DNA of 12,814 nt from an uncultured Chthoniobacterales bacterium (lineage in GTDB: Bacteria > Verrucomicrobiota > Verrucomicrobiae > Chthoniobacterales > UBA10450), in assembly GCA_955652855.1 (NCBI GenBank), contig CATPCN010000616.1:1-12814 (forward strand), given 5' to 3'. A program made the position numbers and the translations under genes. This document shows, piece by piece, positions 6,547 through 12,814 of the stretch. The notes beneath the pieces were generated by a model that saw nothing but the letters and a program-made list of their open reading frames with translations, was not told where the DNA came from and ran no database searches. The number at the start of each line of letters is the position of its first letter. Position 1 is the first letter of the stretch.

Positions 6547-9500
6547 TTAAACCTCGCCCCAGGTAATGGCGATCCACAAGTCCTCCATGGAATTATCGTC
6601 GAAGAAAAGCCTAAGGCCGGGATGTGCAGCGTCCGTCACGGCCGCCGGCAACGCGATCTTGGTCAGTTTGCCCGCTAACAGATTTCCCAGAGATGGATTC
6701 CGGGCTAACACGTCGTTCTTGCCTGTTTTATCGGCCTTATCGTTAATGTTCACGGTGGGTGTATGGTTGCCAGGCAGCATCGCCGCGAAGAGTTCCACGG
6801 CTTTCACCACGATCCCCTGAGCCCAGAAGGGATAGAGCTCGGGTAGCAACGTCAGAGATAATTCCGCAGTGAGCGTCGGGCCTCCGATCGCAACGCCTTG
6901 GAATTTCGCCCATGACGACGGGAACTCATGACGGATGGAGAACAGGCAGACCGAACCGATGGTATTGGCGTGACGTATTTGAGTTTGTAGATTCTTGACG
7001 GCAGCCGCTTTGAGCAGCTCTCCACCTTCCCGGGCAGTGTAGCGCACATGCAAGACCGTGTCCGTGATCGTGTCGAAATCGAACTCCTTCACATCCGACG
7101 GCAGCGTGATCTGCCATTGGCTGCCGGCGATGCCAGCGCCCTCGAAGGGAAGATACCGTTCATCCTTCAAATTCGTTTCGAACAGGCCGCTGTCCGACTG
7201 TGCTGAACTCGTCACTATGGATTGCAACGTGCCGTAGTAGTCGTTAAACCGCGGGTCGTCGGAACCATGGCGGGCGTAGGTCTTGCCGGGGTCGGTGCTG
7301 ATCCGGATGGAACTCTTCTGTAGGGTTAGCATGCAATTGACGCTAGTATACGGACCCGCGACGCAGGGGAGCGTTACGGCCACGGACTTGATGCGTCTGA
7401 AATAGTGTCCCGGACCGCCCAAGTCGAACATCTCTTCGGGCATAGTGAAGGTGCAGGTTCCGGTAGCGCGTAGTTTTAAGAGCGCTCGCGCATCGACCTG
7501 CAACAGGCTGACGTGTTTGGTCAACTCGTACTCGCGCTGGTTGAAGTCATGGTAGGCCATTTCCATGGCCTTGACGTCGAACAGCAGCTTCTCGCCGGCG
7601 AGCAGTCCTTCCTTGCCGTCAAGGTAATTGAATTGAATATAGTTGAGAGACGGATCGCCCAACTCGTTTTGCAGCGCCCGCTCGGCTTTTTTGGCGATCT
7701 CAAAAGCAAGCTGAAATGCCTTGGCGTACAGGCTCTTGACGTCTCGCTTCATCAATGCATAGAAACCGGTCGTGGTCTCTTTGATCGGGAAGCCTCCGCC
7801 AATGTCGCTCCCCTGCAGAAAGTCAACGATCCTTTGTGCGTTCGCCATCTGAGCCTGATGGTTTGTATATTCCTTCCGAGCGATAGCTTCGCGGATCTGC
7901 GATCCTCGGAGCTGTTTGAGGATCTGGCTGATTTCGCCTTTGGCGGAATTGCTCTGGAAGGTCCATTCCAGTTGACGTCGCGAATACGAGCCGAGCTTCG
8001 CGGTTTTGTTAGCTTCGTAGGAAAACTCTTCGGCAAAGGCCCGCGCGACCGAGGCAAGGCCAGACAAGTTGTTCGACAGATTTTCTCCACCAAATTTCAG
8101 CGTAACTCCGACGCCCATTGGCTGTGCGTGACCGGAAGTGTCGGGCACAAAGGCAAGGACGGAACGCAGAACTTCAATACCGGTCGCAGTAAACTGTGCG
8201 TCCCGCGATAGCTCCAGCTTTTTCAATTCCTCTACTTCATGATCGCTCAGGGTTTTGATTTCGCCATCGCTTACGGAGATTGACTTTTTCGAGATCTTCG
8301 GACTGATCGGATCCATCGCCATTAGGGGCTCACTGGAGGAATCCGTTTGCGAGAAATTCAGGTTCTTGAGGCTGCCCAGGTCCAAGGCGTCCAACTTGGG
8401 AATGCTACTCTGAATCTGCGCCGCAGTACGGCCCAGGAGTTTTTGATGGTAGGCGTAGCGCTGGATGGCGTTTGCAAGCGACTGTCGCAGCCCCTGAGTG
8501 GCCTTGATGGCGTCTTGCCACTGGGAATACTTCACCATTTCCGCCAGTCCGAGAATCGCGTTCTCATGCTGGGCGCGCAGGAGGGAGAGAGATTCGTTGT
8601 CCTGTTTCTCAATAGCAGCCAGCAGATTGGCGCCGAGAGACTTGACCTCCTGGCAAATTTCAGCCGCTTTGGCAACCAGCAGTTGGAACCGTACCAGAGG
8701 CAGAGGCTGATTAAGCCCGCCGACAATGGCACTTACGTCCAATCCGGCCGCGGCGGCACGGACCAGGAGCGCTGGATCGATGGGTGGATCGAATAACGGG
8801 AGCTGTTGAAAGATGCCCTGGAGGTTGAGGCTGTTGTGAATCTTGAACAGCCGGTCAGCCACGGTGTCCCAGTAGCTCAGAAGCTTATCGTTTCGCGGGA
8901 TGCAGAAGTAGAGCGTCTTCCCGATACTGGGCAGGATCTGAGAGCCGTTAGGATCGTTTCCCGAACCGGTGGGAGGCGTGATGTCGAAGGGGATGTCCGC
9001 TTCCATGTCGACCATGGCGTCGCCGAAGGGATCGAGTGTAGCGTTTCTCAGGTCGTTGTAAGTGAGGGGCTTCACCGATCCTTTCTTGGGAACAGCCTGG
9101 GGTTTGGCTCCGAGAATATTCGCGGCCATGACGTAAAGCTGTGTGGCTTCATTGATTGTCTCGATGGTGTACTGCTGGAACAAAGAGTCGCCCCAGGCAA
9201 TCAGGTTGTCGAGATAGGCCATCACCGTCTTAAGCATGTAGGCTGTGGGGCGGAACTTCGCAACAGCCCAGGGCTGAAACGGATACTTCATCCACTCGGT
9301 AATACTGTTGACGGTTTGATCGTAGAGCGGGCCATCCTGGGGTTTGGAAAGGTTGACCAAGATCTGCTCGATCATCCGCGTATCGGTGTACTGGAAGGGC
9401 TGAACTTTCCAGAAACGTTCGGGCGTCGGGCCGGGGCTGTTGTCCGTGGGATTGAAGATGTAGTGGAACCAGGTCTGCGCGTCCTGGAATTTCTGGTTCT

Positions 9501-10332
9501 GGCTCAAATGTACGGCAATCAATAGTGGAGCGTGGAAGAAGAGCTCCCAGTTGTAGATGGAATAGGCGCCGTTGTATGTGAAATCGAGATTCTTGACCGG
9601 ATAGGGCTGCTGGACGGTGTTTGAATCGGGGCTGTAATGAGAGGCAAAGTCGTCGACGTAAAAGAAGGGTTGCGGCAGGCCGCTGCGAATCGCCACCGGG
9701 GTGGAGGCAGGAAGTTGCACCGGGGATCCATCGCCGCTGAGGACTGCGCTAGTGCCGGCGGGCAGCGTGATGGCGACTGCCGTGGAATCCAGCACAATAA
9801 TCGCGCCGGGAGCCGCAATGTTCTGGATGCCGCTCGAGAAAGATAGGGGCAGAAATCCCGGGAGTGGAAAGGATACTGGTGCGGCCAGCGTCGAGGTGGA
9901 GCCATCCGGATGCCCAACGACTGTTCCCGCCGCGACATTCACGATCGTACCGGAGGGGAGAGTGAGTGGGGTACCGGCGGAGAGCGTAATGGCCGGTCCG
10001 CCATTCGGCCGATTGCCGGCAACATTTGTCGCGAGCGTCGCACGGGTACTGTCCGGGATGACGGTCAGAGGTTGCAGAGGCTGGCCGCTGGGCGGATTCG
10101 GTTGGGGCAGATACAACGTATCGGAATCCTGGAGGCTGGCGAAGCCGCCATCGTTGAGCCGATGGATCAACGACGGGACATAGGGGTGAAAATGGGGAAA
10201 GAACTGGTAAGTCAGGCTTCTATCCCTGAGCGTTACGTATAACGGGATGGCCTGCCAGTCAATACCCGTGTAGGCCTGGTAGGCTCGGGCCGTATCGATT
10301 GAGTTATGAAAGCTTCGAGTCATCCGAGTCAT
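6547..10332 (-). CDS. Tc-toxin A-subunit-like protein, C-terminal part (shell, pore and TcB-binding regions)
   Basis: A 1261-aa protein from ATG 10330-10332, with GAGGAG 7 bases upstream, to TAA 6547. It has no signal peptide. Order of regions: residues 30-75 match a TcA segment (YQFFPHFHPYVPSLIHRLN); 75-222 are an atypical Gly/Pro/Thr/Val-rich insert; from 223 the TcA core resumes (NGAYSIYNWELFFHAPLLIA, WFHYIFNPTD, about 390 IETINEATQLYVMAANILG, then FKIHNSLNLQGIFQQLPLFDPPIDP). Residues about 740-970 correspond to the pore/translocation helices (FGGENLSNNLSGLASVARA, SYSRRQLEWTFQSN, AFQLAFEIAKKAERALQNELG). Residues about 975-1261 match the C-terminal TcB-binding domain (RRIKSVAVTLPCVAGPYTSVNC, SGLFETNLKDERYLPFEGAG, TVLHVRYTAREGG). 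In Tc toxins TcA makes a pentameric bell that delivers a TcB-TcC payload. The N-terminal half is encoded by the preceding gene, so this is one half of a divided TcA. Confidence 0.9.
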   Translation of the reverse strand: MTRMTRSFHNSIDTARAYQAYTGIDWQAIPLYVTLRDRSLTYQFFPHFHPYVPSLIHRLNDGGFASLQDSDTLYLPQPNPPSGQPLQPLTVIPDSTRATLATNVAGNRPNGGPAITLSAGTPLTLPSGTIVNVAAGTVVGHPDGSTSTLAAPVSFPLPGFLPLSFSSGIQNIAAPGAIIVLDSTAVAITLPAGTSAVLSGDGSPVQLPASTPVAIRSGLPQPFFYVDDFASHYSPDSNTVQQPYPVKNLDFTYNGAYSIYNWELFFHAPLLIAVHLSQNQKFQDAQTWFHYIFNPTDNSPGPTPERFWKVQPFQYTDTRMIEQILVNLSKPQDGPLYDQTVNSITEWMKYPFQPWAVAKFRPTAYMLKTVMAYLDNLIAWGDSLFQQYTIETINEATQLYVMAANILGAKPQAVPKKGSVKPLTYNDLRNATLDPFGDAMVDMEADIPFDITPPTGSGNDPNGSQILPSIGKTLYFCIPRNDKLLSYWDTVADRLFKIHNSLNLQGIFQQLPLFDPPIDPALLVRAAAAGLDVSAIVGGLNQPLPLVRFQLLVAKAAEICQEVKSLGANLLAAIEKQDNESLSLLRAQHENAILGLAEMVKYSQWQDAIKATQGLRQSLANAIQRYAYHQKLLGRTAAQIQSSIPKLDALDLGSLKNLNFSQTDSSSEPLMAMDPISPKISKKSISVSDGEIKTLSDHEVEELKKLELSRDAQFTATGIEVLRSVLAFVPDTSGHAQPMGVGVTLKFGGENLSNNLSGLASVARAFAEEFSYEANKTAKLGSYSRRQLEWTFQSNSAKGEISQILKQLRGSQIREAIARKEYTNHQAQMANAQRIVDFLQGSDIGGGFPIKETTTGFYALMKRDVKSLYAKAFQLAFEIAKKAERALQNELGDPSLNYIQFNYLDGKEGLLAGEKLLFDVKAMEMAYHDFNQREYELTKHVSLLQVDARALLKLRATGTCTFTMPEEMFDLGGPGHYFRRIKSVAVTLPCVAGPYTSVNCMLTLQKSSIRISTDPGKTYARHGSDDPRFNDYYGTLQSIVTSSAQSDSGLFETNLKDERYLPFEGAGIAGSQWQITLPSDVKEFDFDTITDTVLHVRYTAREGGELLKAAAVKNLQTQIRHANTIGSVCLFSIRHEFPSSWAKFQGVAIGGPTLTAELSLTLLPELYPFWAQGIVVKAVELFAAMLPGNHTPTVNINDKADKTGKNDVLARNPSLGNLLAGKLTKIALPAAVTDAAHPGLRLFFDDNSMEDLWIAITWGEV
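9667..10110 (-). other. Atypical beta-repeat-like insert within the TcA-like protein (residues 75-222)
   Basis: Between two recognisable TcA segments (ending SLIHRLNDGGFASLQ and resuming PQPFFYVDDFASHYSP) lie about 148 residues of low-complexity, beta-prone sequence. Short units recur: ITLSAGTPLTLPSGT (115-129), VNVAAGTVVGHPDGS (131-145), ITLPAGTS (188-195), VQLPASTPV (205-213). In the family members I recall this join is only a few tens of residues. Confidence 0.6.
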
Positions 10333-10339
10333 TGATCTT

Positions 10340-10345
10340 CTCCTC
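10340..10345 (-). promoter_or_regulatory. Strong Shine-Dalgarno site between the two TcA-like genes
   Basis: GAGGAG on the minus strand, 7 bases before ATG 10332, in the 13-base gap after the upstream TGA (10348-10346). It shows that the second gene has its own start and is not just a frameshifted fragment. Confidence 0.8.
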
Positions 10346-12757
10346 TCAGGATGTCGCCTTGAGATTTGCGGTCCCTTGAACGCCTTGTGCCTGGGTCAAG
10401 CTCAAGCCTTGGCCGCCAACAACTGTGATCACACGCGCGGAGACTCCGCTGGCTGCGCGCGAAGCAGTTGCCAGGCGGGCGCCAGAGGAATTTCCGCCTT
10501 GGATGCCGCCAGTCCTTCCGATCGAAGCGCCACCATATGAGCCGGCTACCGCGGGATCGGTTACCCAGTCGATCATGTTCTGCATGGGAAAAACCGAATA
10601 AACGGGATCGCCCAGGACTATCGGTACCGGACCCACGGCCGGGACTTGCGCCGCGACGTTGATGTTGTCCACCACGCCGGGATGCAGCCAATTCTGAGCC
10701 GGCGTCGAGTAGGGAATCGCCCAACCGTTCCACTCATCGATGACTGTTTCGGTTAGCGAGGGTTGCACGAAGAAGGTGCGCTCGTCGCGGAACGCCGTCT
10801 GGGCGCCGGCGCCGGGGTTGCTGGTGTCCTTAAAGAAGAACGGGCTGACTAGGCCGCCGGCGTCCCGGTAAAGGGGTTCGGATGGATCCAAGGAGGGTGG
10901 AGCGACCCCATTGGCGCACGTCAACAAAGCGAAGTTGTTGAGGCTGTTGAGAATGTTCTCATGTTCCGTAGTGCTGGAACCGGCAGTTTTGATTTGACTC
11001 TGGAATGAGGCAAGCAGGTTCGTGGACCCGGTAAAGAATGTTGCATCGACGCCCGGCGTATTGTAGGGCATCGTTTGAGGCGGCTCCCAATATTGGGGGC
11101 CAAAGTCTGGATCGCTGTTCTTACTGGTTATCCGGAAGGCCTGCTGAACGTAAAACTGGGGCCCCATGAAGACTTGGGGAAAATCGATGTGAATCCTGAC
11201 CGCCCCTTCGTTGCCCAGTGAATCGACTTCCCGGGAAACGCGAAGGTGTACGCTGCTGGGGTCGAAGTTATCCTCAACATTGATTGCCTTGTACTTCTTG
11301 ACATCGGTGGATATCCGGTTGCTCCACTTGCCCTGAACGTATTCGCTCCAGTGCAGTTGAATCTGCACTTGCCGCTGCGGGCTGCCGGCGAGGATATTGC
11401 CGGACAATTCGTCAAACCCAAGACCTGCTACCGATTTGGTGCCATGACCGCTTGGGGGTGGCGGAGCTGCGGCTCCGACAATGAAGGTCAGCCAGAAGAC
11501 GTTGAGCCTTCCCCGCCAGATGGCCAGCGCGATGTGATCGCTTTCGATGTCCAGCGTCACAGCCTGCCAACCCGACCACGCGCCGCTTGAGTAGGTGCGG
11601 TAGAAGTACTTGTGTGGATGGCCGTGGGTTCGTCCCAATACGTGAAGCGTGCTCAGTCCCAGATTCACCATGTCTTGGTCCAGATACGTCGCGATGATGT
11701 CCAGCCGGGCTCGCGCGTCGAGCCCTTTCAAATAGGTCAGGAAGGCGTCTTCTACCAAATCCCGTGTAACGTCACCCTGTAACAATTGGCCCTCCATGGC
11801 TTGGAACAGGTCGGTTTTATCGAGCCGAAGCTCGGGCTCCATCCAGTTCTCCGGGAAGAGAAAGATCTCGCGGTTGGCCTGCCAGACACGGTACCGCTTC
11901 ATCCACTCCCACCAATCCGAGCGAATCGCGTTAGACGCCACATTACGGGCAGGCTGGCCGGTGTTGCCGTTCTCCAGATTGAGAAGGCATCGCTGCACGA
12001 AGGTTTGGACCGAGGACATCGCCAGGCGCAGGCGGGAAGTCTGCACCACCGGTTCCATGCCGGGGTCTACGAGGAAGTACTCGAAGAGCTGGTTGGCGTT
12101 CTCCAGCCCCAACGAGTTTACAAGGTAAGACACTAGGGCGTCGCGCTTCTTTCGGCGGAGCTTGTCGAAGACAAACTTGGCGATGGGCCTCCATTGATCC
12201 CGAGTGTATTGCGCCTTGACGGCGTTCTTGAAGCTGGCGGCGATAGCGTCCGGCGCGGTGGGCGTTGCCGCGACAAGCGCGGTACAAGCACTCAAAGACG
12301 CAACCGGCAGACGCACGACCTGCACTAACTGAAGGGCCTCCCACACTCGCCGGATACCGGCACTGTTCACGAAATGCGGATCGGGCCCAAGCGCCTTTGC
12401 CACTTCCTGAACCACCTCAGGATCCCGGCGCGTGAGATTCGCCAGGATGGTCCACGGAGGCGGGGGCGACGAACTCTGCGACGCTGCCTGAAAGACGTCC
12501 ACTAACCCGTCGGCCCCTCCCGCAGGCCCCTTTCGCAGATCTAGGTAGTCGGCCAGCTTGAGGAACTGCGAGAAAAGCGCGGCCGCTTTCGGGACCGAAT
12601 CGTCGCTTGCCCGGGTGGGAAGGCCGCTCAGTCTCAGCGTGTTGAGTTGGGCCGAATGGGCTGCCAGATAGCTCACTTCCCGTTCGTCCAAACCGGTGAC
12701 CTGCAGGATCTGAAGAACCTTGGACAAGAGCACTTTCGCCCGGATGAATCCAGCCAC
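10346..12757 (-). CDS. Tc-toxin A-subunit-like protein, middle part (helical, ABC-toxin-N and neuraminidase-like regions)
   Basis: An 803-aa protein ending at TGA 10348-10346. Residues 1-170 are helical and match the TcA region before the ABC-toxin-N domain (LDEREVSYLAAHSAQLNTLRL, PWTILANLTRRDPEVVQEVAKALG). Residues about 175-310 match ABC_toxin_N (AVKAQYTRDQWRPIAKFV, RDALVSYLV, VQTFVQRCLLNLE, WWEWMKRYRVWQANREIFLF, PENWMEPEL). Residues about 330-560 match the neuraminidase-like region (LHVLGRTHGHPHKYFYRTY, WQAVTLDIESDHIALAIW, QIQLHWSEYVQGKWSNR), and FFVQPSLTETVIDEW follows. Residues 742-803 are a Gly/Ser/Ala-rich tail. The GTG start at 12757 has no good Shine-Dalgarno sequence, and a TGA two codons upstream is in frame, so the start is uncertain. 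The N-terminal TcA part (VRP1-like) must be encoded upstream or missing. It presumably assembles with the next gene's product. Confidence 0.85.
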   Translation of the reverse strand: MAGFIRAKVLLSKVLQILQVTGLDEREVSYLAAHSAQLNTLRLSGLPTRASDDSVPKAAALFSQFLKLADYLDLRKGPAGGADGLVDVFQAASQSSSPPPPWTILANLTRRDPEVVQEVAKALGPDPHFVNSAGIRRVWEALQLVQVVRLPVASLSACTALVAATPTAPDAIAASFKNAVKAQYTRDQWRPIAKFVFDKLRRKKRDALVSYLVNSLGLENANQLFEYFLVDPGMEPVVQTSRLRLAMSSVQTFVQRCLLNLENGNTGQPARNVASNAIRSDWWEWMKRYRVWQANREIFLFPENWMEPELRLDKTDLFQAMEGQLLQGDVTRDLVEDAFLTYLKGLDARARLDIIATYLDQDMVNLGLSTLHVLGRTHGHPHKYFYRTYSSGAWSGWQAVTLDIESDHIALAIWRGRLNVFWLTFIVGAAAPPPPSGHGTKSVAGLGFDELSGNILAGSPQRQVQIQLHWSEYVQGKWSNRISTDVKKYKAINVEDNFDPSSVHLRVSREVDSLGNEGAVRIHIDFPQVFMGPQFYVQQAFRITSKNSDPDFGPQYWEPPQTMPYNTPGVDATFFTGSTNLLASFQSQIKTAGSSTTEHENILNSLNNFALLTCANGVAPPSLDPSEPLYRDAGGLVSPFFFKDTSNPGAGAQTAFRDERTFFVQPSLTETVIDEWNGWAIPYSTPAQNWLHPGVVDNINVAAQVPAVGPVPIVLGDPVYSVFPMQNMIDWVTDPAVAGSYGGASIGRTGGIQGGNSSGARLATASRAASGVSARVITVVGGQGLSLTQAQGVQGTANLKATS

Positions 12758-12760
12758 CGC

Positions 12761-12814
12761 TCACTGGGGAAAGAGGAGGATCTGGCTCAGAGCACCTATC
12801 GGTGAAAACTCGCT
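12761..12814 (-). CDS. End of an upstream reading frame (partial)
   Basis: The minus strand from the window edge is open in the frame of the next gene and encodes SEFSPIGALSQILLFPQ before TGA 12763-12761. Only 17 residues are visible and I do not recognise them. It may be the end of a gene for the missing N-terminal TcA part, or a stretch of the same protein cut by an in-frame stop. Its TGA is separated from the GTG of the next gene by one codon. Confidence 0.4.
   Translation of the reverse strand, partial: SEFSPIGALSQILLFPQ

Noticed and set aside
8806..9525. Long plus-strand open frame (239 codons) opposite the TcA-like gene
   Set aside because: It lies wholly antisense to strongly conserved TcA sequence and its translation shows no recognisable domain. 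The same applies to the antisense frames at 7513-8211, 2784-3533 and 496-1230.

Overview
The window is about 12.8 kb of moderately GC-rich DNA, judged by eye. It carries eight intact genes, one broken gene and two gene ends cut by the window edges. All but the partial gene at the left edge lie on the minus strand. The mix (DUF3500, a SASA-type esterase, a stand-alone DsbD alpha domain with TlpA proteins, a secreted parvulin, and Tc-toxin-like 'neuraminidase-like domain' proteins) fits a soil Acidobacteriota of the Solibacter/Bryobacterales type. This assignment is an inference from gene content; no rRNA or tRNA is present to confirm it. Most non-toxin products carry a signal peptide, so the left half is an envelope and secretion neighbourhood.

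Right half, read right to left: 12814-6547 encodes a Tc-toxin A-subunit-like protein divided between adjacent genes. The end of an unknown upstream reading frame stops at 12761. It is followed by an 803-aa gene with the helical, ABC-toxin-N-like and neuraminidase-like region. After a 13-base gap containing a strong Shine-Dalgarno sequence comes a 1261-aa gene with the rest of the TcA shell, the pore/translocation helices and the TcB-binding C-terminus. The two products together cover roughly the C-terminal two thirds of a normal single-chain TcA. The second begins with an unusual insert of about 150 residues rich in Gly, Pro, Thr and Val with short LPAGT-like repeats. No TcB/TcC cocoon gene is visible.

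Middle: 6181-6546 is non-coding. 6180-5167 is a DUF3500 gene interrupted by one in-frame amber codon, with both halves in the same frame. Its end overlaps by four bases (ATGA) the start of an EF-hand, single-membrane-span secreted protein. Next is a secreted sialate O-acetylesterase-like SGNH esterase (4280-2796). Its stop codon touches a 105-base structured element (2692-2796) with 9-base terminal inverted repeats and internal palindromes, probably a dispersed REP- or MITE-like repeat.

Left end: four tightly packed genes run right to left: parvulin-type prolyl isomerase, an HExxH...ExxxD gluzincin-like metallopeptidase candidate, a TlpA-like thioredoxin and a stand-alone DsbD alpha-domain protein. 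They overlap or nearly abut, suggesting one operon for folding and thiol chemistry outside the cytoplasm. A second TlpA-like gene on the plus strand ends at 169 and converges on this operon.
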